From NCBI GenBank assembly GCA_016987375.1, contig PJRA01000160.1, positions 541,178 through 600,772 on the forward strand: 59,595 nucleotides of DNA, in the 5' to 3' direction. The notes beneath the pieces were generated by a model. The model did not search any database. It was not told where the DNA came from and saw nothing but the letters and a program-made list of their open reading frames with translations. A program made the translations under genes and the position numbers. The stretch comes from Brachionus koreanus. Lineage: Eukaryota; Rotifera; Eurotatoria; Ploima; Brachionidae. The number at the start of each line of letters is the position of its first letter. Position 1 is the first letter of the stretch. Below, piece after piece: positions 1 to 9,993 of this stretch.

Positions 1-766
1 TAATATAACTAAATTATAAAATGTTTTAAAATTTTGTAAATTCCCAACATTTTCCAACCAGAGTTTTTTAAAAGTCACAAGTCTTAAAGCAACTCAAAGT
101 TGAGTTCTTTTTTTTTGAGGTGATTAATTAGCTTAAACAAACTAGGCTTTATGTACAAAATAATTAAATAGGCAATAGTATCTATAAATTTTGAAAGTAA
201 AAAAATTCCATTATTTGTTTAAAAAAGATTTAAAGTCTCTTTTATTTATTGTGGCAATGTTTGGCATTAGACTCTATCTTAATGATGTTTAAATAAATTA
301 ACAATTTGGGTAACACATGTGTTAGTGTTTAATTAAATAAAATAATTTTTTAGCTTAAAACGCAAGTTCATTGAGTAATTTAAAAATATAAATCATTCAA
401 AAAAATTTTTTTAGAAAGCAAAACGGCAATAATTTGTTTTTAAAAACACTTAGTAATAAAAAACGCTTTGAATTTTGCTAAAAGAGTCTAGAATCATTAG
501 TGAGTTCAGCTCTTGCCAACATGGACTATTCATTGCTTATATAAATTAAATAAAATGAATCAATGACAATTATTCTTATGATTTAAGTAAAAACTTGCAA
601 AATTGAAGAAAAACTAAACCTAAGTGAATTTAAAAAATAAATCTTTGTCAAGACGCTGGAATGTTAAGTTTTAGTAATGAGAGATTAGTAAATTTACTAT
701 TCTGAGAGAAAAACATGGTTTTAATTAAAAATTTAGAAAAAAGAAGAAATGTTTTAATTGTTTTAT
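1..766. other. AT-rich intergenic DNA
   Basis: No coding region or RNA gene is visible. The first 48 bases contain two blocks (1-10 and 30-48) that recur in reverse complement at 7888-7916. Confidence 0.6.
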
Positions 767-1925
767 TTAATTCGAAAAATACTTATCATCAATCGTAGAT
801 ATGGCTTCGATGTAGAATTCTTGAAGCTTTTGTGAAGAATTTTTAGCAATCTGAAAAAAAAAATTTCATAAGTATAAATTAAATAATTTGAGATTACATC
901 AACTATTGAGTATAAAGAATCTGGGTCGAGACTACCAAAGCCATCTTTGCTAGTATATCGAATATTTCCCTTATTATCGAATCCAAACGTAATTCTAACT
1001 TTTGTTACTGATTCTTCTTTTAGATCTGAATCAACCACATAATTATTTCCTATTTTACACACGCTAACTGAATGAGGCAAACTTTCTACATTAAGTTTGA
1101 AAACTTCGTCAGTTTCATTGGCGAAATCAATCTCAATTTGGCCTTCGTCGTCTGATTTTACACTCAAAAGAGGAAATCTAGCTCGGGCTAAAGCTAATTT
1201 GGTGGCCAAAGCACAAGCATCGTATAAATTTCCTGAAGATTCCAAAAGCTTTGAAAAATAAATATTTATTGAAAAACTTAAGATTTTAATTTTAAAAATA
1301 CCACTATATCCACATAAAGATGCCAACATTTTTTTCCTGCGACAATGCTCAATTGAGTGAGGTCAAAATTTTTGGCAGAAAATAAATTGGACAAAATATT
1401 GACTATTTGTGAGGCTATTTGTTCTCCTCCTCTTCCTTGAAATTCAGGAGCCGCATTAGCAGAACTAGAATTTTTTTGATTTTTAATGTGAAAATTGATT
1501 AAAGCAAATTACCAGTCGACAAAAAAGTCCAATTTTCCCATATCAGGTGTAAAAGTATCAGGTGTATCCAACTCTGCTTTTACTGCAGCAATCACTTTAG
1601 TATCTCCCTTTTGAAAATTTTAAAAAATAGCTCAACTGAATATTCGATCTTACCAAAACTAGCTGACATGATCCATAACTATTATTGATATTATTAAATT
1701 CAACTTTTATGGGACGATAGTCGTTAGGCCCTCTTCCGTCTAGTCGCAGCTCGTCCTAAAAATTGAGTTTCAAATTTTAAATAAAATTAGTTCATAATTC
1801 AATAAATTTATTTAGTAAATCAAGTATTTCTAAAGTTTAAAGATTTGTAAACAGGATTTAAAAATTACCTGAACACCATGAAGTAAAAATATCTGTTCAT
1901 ATTCACTTAAGTAAGCTTCACACAT
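767..1925 (-). CDS. EXOSC7: Exosome complex component RRP42 (EXOSC7), six exons
   Basis: Subunit of the RNase PH-like ring of the RNA exosome, which processes and degrades RNA in nucleus and cytoplasm. Exons read on the minus strand: 1869-1925, 1654-1755, 1513-1607, 1302-1464, 898-1248, 767-850. They sum to 284 codons (283 aa, close to the roughly 290 aa of animal RRP42). The start MCEAYLSEYEQIF leads into HGVQDELRLDGRGPNDYR, the classic N-terminus of this subunit. FFVDCSANAAPEF, LESSGNLYDACALATKLAL and GSLDPDSLYSIVD are further family blocks. In animals this ring is catalytically inert and acts structurally. A TAG acceptor lies nine bases before the ATG. PHGDH ends about 196 bp upstream on the same strand. 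The reading frame is intact throughout and the identification is firm. Confidence 0.93.
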
Positions 1926-1936
1926 TTTTCTAATCT
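1926..1936 (-). promoter_or_regulatory. Candidate 3' splice acceptor just before the EXOSC7 start
   Basis: On the minus strand a T-rich tract ends in GACTAG at 1935-1940, leaving only nine bases to the ATG at 1925. It is either the acceptor of a 5'UTR intron or a spliced-leader addition site. No donor was identified. Confidence 0.4.
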
Positions 1937-2121
1937 AGTCAAAATAAAATCATCAATTTTTTTTTTTTTAAACTATTAAAAAGTTTGTTAAGACTGAATA
2001 ATTTGAGAATAAAACAAAAAAATTTTTAAGAAATTTTTTATTTTAGCAATAAATGTCTAAGAAAAAAATCTAACTAAAAATTTTAAAATGTAACTAAAAC
2101 GGTCTATTTTGACCACGCTTT

Positions 2122-3289
2122 CTAATTTCTAGCTTCGATGTTTTTGTTTTGTAATTTATCAAAATTGACCTTTTTTGAAAAAATAAAATAGAAAATAAAT
2201 TTTTAGTTTTAATTTAAAAATACTTACACCTCCTTCGAGTTTGCCGAACTTAACAAATTTAACAATTTGTTCAGCAATGTCTACAGCGACACGATTTTGG
2301 GCCTCAATTGAACTGGCGCCTAAATGAGGAGTACAAACGACATTATTGTGTCGAACCAAGTCGAAATTTTTAGTCGGCTCTTGGGCAAATACGTCAAGAG
2401 CTGCTCCAGCACAATGGCCAGAATTTAAAGCTTGAAGCAAATCATTCTCTTCAATAATTCCTCCTCTGGCGCAGTTCACTACTCTGAACCCTCGTTTACA
2501 TTTCGACATAACTTGGGCATTTATGAGGTTTTTGGTTTCTGGCATGAAAGGAACATGAACAGTGATATAATCAGCTTGAGGCCAAATTTGCTCAAGACCC
2601 ATCAACTCAATATTCCATTGTGCGGCATCTTCAGGTTTAACGATCGGATCGTATCCAATTATTCTCATACCAAAAGCTCTCATTCTCGAGGCAACCTCTC
2701 TGCCGATTCGTCCCAAACCCAAAACGGCCAACGTTTTTCCATACAATTCAGTTCCCAAGAATTTCGATCTTTCCCACTTGCCATCCTTCATTGATTGATT
2801 GGCTAGTTGCAAGTTTCTGGCCAAGTTAGAAATCATGGCACAAGTCAATTCAGCTGCGCTGATGGTGTTCGATCCAACTGCATTCATAACCAAAATATTC
2901 AAATCACTAGCTGAAACAACATCAATATTATCAACACCAGTACCTGCTCTGGCTACCAATTTCAAGCTTCCAACTCCACTGTTTAATACTTCTTTAGTTA
3001 CTTTAGTTGCTGATCTAACAACCAAACAATCATAATTCTGTCAGAAAAAAAAATTAATTTAAAATAATTTTTTTATTATTCTTTTAGTTTTAAAAAAAGT
3101 TTTTTTTTGAAACAGGTAAAAAATAAATTGAATGATTAAATTTCTGCTTACTTTAATTTCTTGTTTAAGTTGATCAACTGTTAAAGATGTATTTTTAACC
3201 ACGTTGAAACCATTATTTTGTAAGATTTCTACACATTTGCTATTTACATCATCGCTTATCAAAACATTTTTAATATTGTTAAGTGCCAT
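2122..3289 (-). CDS. PHGDH: D-3-phosphoglycerate dehydrogenase, short form, three exons
   Basis: Oxidises 3-phosphoglycerate to 3-phosphohydroxypyruvate with NAD+, the first step of serine synthesis in the cytosol. Exons: 3152-3289, 2228-3037, 2122-2169 (331 aa). The Rossmann motif GLGRIG is at residues 153-158 and the following acidic Asp at 176. The catalytic Arg in CARGG is at 237, Glu in QEP at 266 and His in TPHLGAS at 284, each one off the numbering I recall for the human enzyme. VRSATKVT and NTISAAELTCAMI are strong family blocks. The protein stops after the nucleotide and substrate domains, so the C-terminal ASB and ACT regions of the roughly 530-aa vertebrate form are absent. Short forms near 330 aa are known in insects, so this is a type, not a truncation. 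Confidence 0.95.
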
Positions 3290-5417
3290 TTTTTCTTCTT
3301 TTTGGTTAAAGTATTTTAGCTTTGTAAAAAGGTGCTTGGAACGCTTTTAAAAAATAAATTTTATTTAGAAGTAAAATGATATTTTTGTGATTGTATAAAT
3401 AGTAAGATTTCTTTTGTTTTGTCAATCGAGGGTTAAAAATAAATTTGCATTTGTGAGCTTTTTTTTAAATTTATAATTCTGCAAAAAAAAATATCATAAG
3501 TAGCTATTTTTAATAGCGATCGGACTTATATTAAGTCTTAATTATTTAAATTTAGATCGATTTTTAAACAAACATTAGTTATATAAATATTTTATTGATT
3601 TTAATCATAAATAATCTCTAATTATCTTGATTAAATTTTTATTTTGCCAAATTTATTTTATTTAAATAAAATTCAAAATAAGTGCAAATGAGTTTTTTTT
3701 TTGTTTAAGAAATCAATTGTTTCCATTTAAGAAAAATTTTGAGCCCAAGTTGATTCATGAATTTCATAAGTAGATTTTCAATTTTTTTCCAGACTAAAGC
3801 GTTTAATGAAACATCAAGTTCAAAAGATTAAAGAATGTTAACTAAGTTTTTATCAATCATTATTTTTGTTTTGTGTAAAATTTGCACAGCCAAAAAGACT
3901 AGGAAAAAATAAGAATTTTCTGGATGTTATTTCTCCGATAGCGTCTTAGTGTATAATTGTAGAAAAAATTATAGCTTTGAATACCGGAGTAAAAATAACG
4001 CCACAATTAAATCACACTAACTTTACATGAAAAATAAAAGACTAGAAAAAAAAACACTAAGTAATCAAATTTAATACATAATACTCAATTAATAATGCAA
4101 AATAAGTGTTAATTTAGATTATTTTTTGCCTTTATAGCATCTTTTAAGAGAATATGAACATATTTTAAAATTAGCATATTTTTTTGTAGTTTAAGTTTAA
4201 ATTAAAAAATGTTAAATTTTATTTTATTCCAAAAAGCTTTTAAACTTATTAAAATCATGCTTCTTTAAAATCAAAAACCAATATCGTTCATTATGTTTTT
4301 TTAAACTTTTAATTAAATAGAGTTTATTTTTTAAAAAGAAAAATATAGATTATACTGCACTATCATGTAAATATTAAATTTAAATAACTAATTAAAAGAA
4401 ACAACTTAACATAGATTTATTTTTATCGGAAAATTTTCTTAATTGAAATTTTTCAATTACAGAAGAGAATTATTTTCCTGCGCAAATTAACTTTATTAGT
4501 CAAGGAAGTTTAAATTAAGTCAGGCATTTTTAAATCAAAATTTTATTCTTTTATATGAAAATTCAGTCGAAAAAAAGTGACTTTTTAAATTCGATTTTTT
4601 TCCTTTTAATTTTGAATTTTATAAAATACGAATATAGAAAAAAAAAACAAAAAGAATTATTACTAAAAGTGATAAATTCGATGTCAATTAAATAAATGAT
4701 AAACTACCATGGAAACAATCTGAATTAATTCTTTTTTATCCTTAATAAATATTTTTAAGAATAAATTTTCAGTTAATGATATATGACTTGAATTTATTTG
4801 AAATATGGAAAATATATAATCGATTTAATTTAATAACAAAATGGATGAATACTATTTTTAATTAAAACTGAAAGCTTGTTCTAGTAAATCGGGATCAAAT
4901 CGAATGATTTGTTTTCTCAAGTACACCCTCAATTAGAATACATAAAATATATAAAAATTTTCAAGAATAAATAAATTTTAAAAACAAATGAATCATCATA
5001 GCAAATTTAATATAAATTTGGTAATAATTTTTAAATGATAAAATCTAGTTTCTAAATGAGATTATTATTCGTTTTCGCTTGTACAGCGAATGTTTTTCTT
5101 TTAAAATGGCATCTATTATGAATGAAAAATTGTTGATTCTTCCAAGAGAAGACAACTTTAAAACATTTTTCTTTGATTGCTTAAGAAATTAAATTTATTT
5201 CTAATTTCAAAAGCACTCACTCATTCACACAAGTATCACTGTTCTTTCATATTTTCTCTCTCTCTCTCTTTCTCTCTCTCGCTACTTTTGTCTTCATAAA
5301 ACTAATGAAAAAATTTCAATTTCATGCAAAAGTGATTTCAAATTTATTGTGCTAATATATCGCATTTTCAATAACTTGATTAAATTTTATTTAGAAATTT
5401 GTTCAAGTGATTTAATA
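3290..5417. other. Intergenic DNA with a CT microsatellite near its right end
   Basis: No coding potential seen on either strand. It holds the divergent 5' sides of PHGDH (-) and RhoGDI (+), so promoters for both should lie here. I recognise no specific element beyond the CT tract at 5254-5282. Confidence 0.5.
5254..5282 (+). repeat. (CT)n microsatellite
   Basis: Nearly pure CT/TC tract about 135 bp before the RhoGDI start codon. GA/CT tracts of this kind can be promoter elements, but no function is shown. Confidence 0.8.
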
Positions 5418-6175
5418 ATGAACAAAAGTGACGCTTCTGAGCACGAACATTTGGACGAGGATGAAGTCAACTCGAAGTACATACCGCCAAAAAACGTTCC
5501 GATAAGTGAATTATGGAACAAGGATCAAGATGATCAATCATTGACCAAGTACAAACAGCAGCTAATTGGAGGAGCAATAAACGTCATCATCGGTATAAAA
5601 TACTGCTAAGAGATGAGAAATAATTATATTTTCTTTTTAAAAAATAGAACCTAATATTGAGAGCAAGTTAATATTGAAAAAACTCGCGCTAATCCCAGAA
5701 GATCACAGTGAATTGGCATTCGATGTAAAAAATTTAGAAAAGCTAAAGGATCAAGTAATATCGCTGAAAGAAGGAGCTGTTTATAGGATGAAACTAGAAT
5801 TTTATGTTCAAAGAGATATAGTCAGTGGCTTAAAGTTTGTCCAAACTGCTCATAAAGGACCCATTAGAAGTAAACTAATTGTTTATGAATTTTTAAAAAT
5901 GTTTTAATAGATTTCGTTTAGCTGATAAATCAACTTATATGATGGGGAGTAGAGCGCCAAAAGCTGAATTACAGGAGTATATCAGTGAGAAAGAAGTTGC
6001 TCCATCAGGTCTGTTTAGAAAATTAATAAAAAATGTTTAAATTTTTATGATTTTTTTTTATTTAGGTTTAATGGCAAGAGGCAAATATCACATGAAATCA
6101 ACAATCACAGATGATGATAAAAACATTTATGCTAAATTTGAATGGACTTTGGAAATTTCAAAGGACTGGAAGTGA
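5418..6175 (+). CDS. ARHGDIA: Rho GDP-dissociation inhibitor, four exons
   Basis: Cytosolic regulator that extracts prenylated Rho-family GTPases from membranes and holds them GDP-bound. Exons: 5418-5592, 5648-5869, 5922-6008, 6066-6175 (197 aa; animal RhoGDIs are about 200). The start is MNKSDASEHEHLDEDE, an acidic flexible arm like that of the family. NYKPP is represented by SKYIPPKNV, followed by DQDDQSLTKYKQQL. The immunoglobulin-like C-terminal domain shows SLKEGAVYRMKLEFYV, IVSGLKFVQ, TYMMGSRAPK, ARGKYHMKS and TDDD, ending in ISKDWK. The third exon uses the AG at 5920-5921; the AG at 5909-5910 would break the frame. An acceptor-like TTTAG precedes the ATG by 23 bases. Paralogue identity (alpha, beta or gamma) cannot be fixed. 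Confidence 0.94.
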
Positions 6176-6736
6176 TTTCAATTCGTGTTTTATTTAAACA
6201 AAGAAAGTTTCTTTTTTTGTCTTAAATAACTAGCCTTTAAGAAAATTTCTTTAATTATTTATAGGATATCTTATCATTAAATTTTTGTATCATTTTTTAT
6301 TATTAAATTAAAATAAAATTAACGTCTTTATTAATCGCTTTAGTCTGATATACTCTTTTATTTTTTGATCAAATTTAATTTATTTTAAATAAATTGTTCT
6401 CATTTTATAAAAGAAGAATCAAAAATTTGTCATGTAATTATATTATTGTTAAATGTTATTGTCATTAATTGCGAGATAATTAAAAAATGCTAGTTTTTTT
6501 TTACCGTCAAATTTTAAAAAGTTTGAAAAATTTATCAAATTTTCTTAATGTATAAAGAACATATGTCCAAAATATTTAAGCTCAAAAATTAATTCAAGTG
6601 AATGATTTCATTATAAATCCAAAAGTTTTGAATTTTTTCGTTTAACTAGCATAATATATTTGTAAATAATTTTTATTTGGGTAAAAAACAAGGTACTTAA
6701 TTAAGTTAGTTATTAAATTAAAATTTTGAGACGATG
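6176..6736. other. Intergenic DNA downstream of RhoGDI
   Basis: Contains the RhoGDI 3'UTR with AATAAA-like signals near 6310. No gene is seen. Confidence 0.5.
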
Positions 6737-6900
6737 CCGTATTTCCTTGCTTAAGTGTCTTCAAATCGATCCTTCATTAAAGAATTTAGTTCCTTAACTG
6801 TCCGAAAATTTACTTCAAAAAAATAAAATGATCTAAAATGAATTTTGGCTCAGTCAAAAAAGAGTGTCTTTATAGGGCACTTCCAAGCAAGAAAATACGG
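6737..6900. mobile_element. MITE-like element with 23-bp inverted ends
   Basis: CCGTATTTCCTTGCTT at 6737-6752 returns as the reverse complement ending at 6900 (CCGTATTTTCTTGCTT read inward), and the match extends a few bases further with a 2-base gap. The enclosed 164 bp has no coding capacity. The family is unknown. Confidence 0.5.
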
Positions 6901-7388
6901 AGAAAGAAGAAGAAGATACAAAGAAATTAAAAATAATTCTGAAAATCCTTGCGAATAGGGTATTTGACAAAAATAAACTGTAATAAAATATTGTTAGATT
7001 TTTCTCATGAAGGAAAAATGATTCTTCGTAATAATTTACCGTATTTTAATAAGGCTCTCAATATTTTACCCAACAAATTTTGTACAAAACCCAATAAATT
7101 TAATATTATTTTAAACAAATAAAGATAAAATTAAACTTAACTGAATAAAACAAAACAATTTTTATATTGGCTTCAAAATTTTATTAAATAAGGATAAATT
7201 GTTTGATTATACAATAAAAAAGATAAAAAAATAATATTTTTATTAACTGACAATTAATTTTATACTCAATTAAACACATATTAGTTAGTTAGCACATGCA
7301 CTTGCTGGTTTTGGTTAAAAAATTTGTATTGTAATTATTTTCTTTTAATTTTTCTTTTATTTGCTAATATTTAATTTTTTTTTAAGAA

Positions 7389-7688
7389 ATGGTAAATTTT
7401 AACAATATTGGCAAGGATATTCCATTGAATAACAAGCCAAAAAAGGGGGCCAAAAAAAAAACTAGACCTTGTTTACAACATCAACCGGTTGATTGTGTCC
7501 AATTGACCGAAAATGTAATACAAGAATCTTTCAATGAATCAAGTGATAATGAATTAGAAATCCCTTCAAAGAAAGCGAAATTCTCTGAAAATACTGAAAC
7601 TACAAAAAGATTATTTGTAAAATGCAACGCTTTAATGAAAAAGAAAAAAGATTATCATTGTCCGAACGGTTGCACAAAAAAAAAATAA
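7389..7688 (+). CDS. Small hypothetical protein, likely transposon-derived
   Basis: A 99-aa ORF with no certain function. It is very basic, with a stretch NKPKKGAKKKTRPCLQHQP resembling the linker of some transposase-like proteins. It ends in a cysteine cluster, KCNALMKKKKDYHCPNGCTKKK. A closely similar cluster, CDKCITQMKKKNAFCCPKGC, occurs in a broken reading frame near 56,000 on the minus strand. That recurrence suggests a repeated, transposon-associated zinc-ribbon module. Whether the ORF is expressed is unknown, and it could be an exon remnant. Confidence 0.4.
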   Translation: MVNFNNIGKDIPLNNKPKKGAKKKTRPCLQHQPVDCVQLTENVIQESFNESSDNELEIPSKKAKFSENTETTKRLFVKCNALMKKKKDYHCPNGCTKKK

Positions 7689-7728
7689 ATTACATTAAAT
7701 AAATTACATTAAAAATAAATTACATTTT
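7682..7728 (+). repeat. Short tandem repeat AAATAAATTACATT
   Basis: About three imperfect copies of a 14-17-bp unit directly after the stop codon of the preceding ORF. Confidence 0.6.
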
Positions 7729-8087
7729 TTATTAATTAATTAAATTATTAGGTAAATGTTAACAAAAAAAAATTACGGTTTTTTTTTTTTCTAAAAACAT
7801 ATATTTTGTTTTTTTTTTAATTATTTTTTGTTTGATTTGATAAATTTATTATTGGTTGAATAAATTACTTTATTTTTTATTAAATTTGTTGGGAATTTAC
7901 AAAATTAGTTATATTAAAATATTATAAGTCTTTTAATAATTAATTTTAATACTGAAATACTGAAATGAAAAAAATCAGGTGTTAATTAAAAAAGGAATAA
8001 ACTGTTTAAATTTTTAAATTTTGTTTAAAGTTGCCAAAATCAAATAATGCACAAAAAATGGTAAAAAAAAAACTAAATTAATCTTCT

Positions 8088-8360
8088 TCTTCTAGAAAAT
8101 TTCTATTTGCTACAAATATCCAAGATGCCGACAGATTTCTTCATCCTGCTTGATCCGTTTTATAATTTTCAATTTGGCTTTCTCGCGATCGTTTTGTTTG
8201 CGTTTATTCGAGTCATCTCCGAAAGGCAACATTTTTTTTTAAATTCCGCTTCAATTTCTTCATTTGTTATAGCATTAACTCTAGAAGATATTGTATTTTC
8301 TTTATCAACTCTTTCAGTCAGTCTTTTCAGCAGTCTGCATCCCGATGAAGAATTTGGCCA
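8088..8360 (-). pseudogene. Frameshifted fragment of an unidentified basic protein
   Basis: Read on the minus strand, the frame gives GCRLLKRLTERVDKEN, then SSRVNAITNEEIEAEFKKK. A one-base slip in an A-run moves it to DDSNKRKQNDREKAKLK and IKRIKQDEEICRHLGYL before a stop. Both halves look coding (charged, helix-rich) while the plus strand does not. It resembles the C-terminus of proteins carried by dispersed repeats, but I cannot name the family. Confidence 0.4.
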
Positions 8361-8699
8361 ATGTAATCGGCCAATGGTTAGTTTGATTTATCAGATAAAA
8401 GTTCAGGAAGTTTATAATTTTTTCAATGAGCTTTGTTCCAGACAGAAAACATTTTTGATAAAGGTATTATTATTATTATTCAAAAAACACCTCATGGGCG
8501 ATGTTAAAAAAAAAATTTAAAATAGTATATGTAAAATAAAATCTATTTTAATATGATTTGAGGAGTAGTTCTAGGATTTTTCTGTTTTTCTCACTCGATT
8601 TTCTAAAAAGGTACCTTATTGAGTAGATTAAGTAAGGATCGTCGCTCAAAATTAACAGAATTCTATATATGTCACTCATAAGATCAATAAGATCGTAAG

Positions 8700-8917
8700 A
8701 ATTATCAGATATTTCCCATTAAAAACAAGTATCAAAACAATTCACAAAAAGCTAAGAATTGATATGATTGATGTAAGAGCTGCTTGTCTTTTTTCACCAC
8801 CAAAAAAAACATGAATTAATAGCCAGAGAGATCGAGAACTTTATTCTTCAAAATCCCAACAGAATCAACATGAAGTACAAAACCCCTTTTAACTCAATTC
8901 TAAACACATCAAACTGA
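8700..8917 (+). pseudogene. LINE reverse-transcriptase C-terminus, degenerate
   Basis: The plus strand reads SIKTIHKKLRIDMIDVRAAC and, after a frameshift, HELIAREIENFILQNPNRIN then KYKTPFNSILNTSN and a stop. This is the usual layout of the extreme C-terminus of jockey/RTE-like non-LTR retrotransposon polyproteins. A GC-richer tract at 9020-9057 follows and may be its 3' end. Only the tail is present, as expected for 5'-truncated insertion. Confidence 0.55.
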
Positions 8918-9057
8918 TAAAAAATTCAATTTTTTAATTTTAATCCAATATTATTATCTATTTCCTACTCTAATTGTACATAAATACAAATATATTTTTA
9001 TTTTTTTTCTAATAAGATTAAGGGCTCAAAAGAAGGCGCTGCCATTGGGAACTGCCC

Positions 9058-9993
9058 TGGAAAAAAATTTTCCTAAACTATTTTTAAATATAAATATATT
9101 CTAGTTGTACGAGGTCTAGCGTTATCTTGAATGAAATTAAATCAAAAAAAGATATTTTTCTATATGTGAAGTGCACATTCGTTCTAATTGTTCAAAATAA
9201 AGTTTTGAATTTAAAGTACAATAACTTCAGATTTAACTTCAGATTTCTATCCATTTTTTGATGAAATGGAGAATTAATCTTTGGAAACTCTTCATAACAT
9301 CACCTTTTTGTCAAAGAAAATAAGACTTGTTGAGATATAGCTTCAAATATTCAAATAAGTTATCATAATTTCAAAAATTGATCAACTTCTCATCAAAATC
9401 CGTTTGAAAAAATGCTTCTGAAGAGGATATTTAAGTAGTTTTCTACAAAGTTTTTTTAAACGATTTTGTACAAAAATATCCAACCTTTAAACAAAGCAAA
9501 ATTTTACGACTCAATATAATAATCAAATTAGTGACAATCAATTAAGTGACAGGTTAGGAATTAAATTTTGCATCAAAAAAATAAAATAGAAAAATGACAT
9601 ATAATTAGAATAAATAATTTAAAATTTAGGCGTTGAATTAGAATAAAAAATAAATTTAAAAAAAAAAATTATTGATCAAATTAAATGATTAAATTCTCTT
9701 CAATTTTTTTTTGATAAAAACCATCGAAATAGATTTTTCAAAAGAGATGCATGATATAGAATAGTAAACTTTAATCAATATTTGAAAAAAATGATCTGAT
9801 TAGTTATTTCAATACCTAGACTAATTGTTATGTTTAAAAAATTCGATTTATAAAGTAATTTAAATTAGCTATATGCTATGAGCTATATTGCATTCATAGC
9901 AAATATTTGAATTTTTTGATCACAGAAGCTAATTTATTTACTGTTACAAACTAATATCAGTTAAATTCAAATCCTAAAACTGGGGTTTTAAAA
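9058..9993. other. AT-rich intergenic DNA before the USP22-like gene
   Basis: Nothing coding recognised. It should contain the USP22-like promoter, but no core element stands out. Confidence 0.45.

Noticed and set aside
2432..3035. Plus-strand ORFs over PHGDH
   Set aside because: Antisense shadows of the PHGDH exon, with no domain signature.
1..7916. A 7.9-kb transposon bounded by the inverted blocks at 1-48 and 7,888-7,916
   Set aside because: It would enclose three unrelated housekeeping genes, so independent repeat copies are more likely.
8107..8520. Plus-strand 137-codon ORF
   Set aside because: The minus strand of the same DNA has a better coding character; the plus reading is hydrophobic low-complexity.
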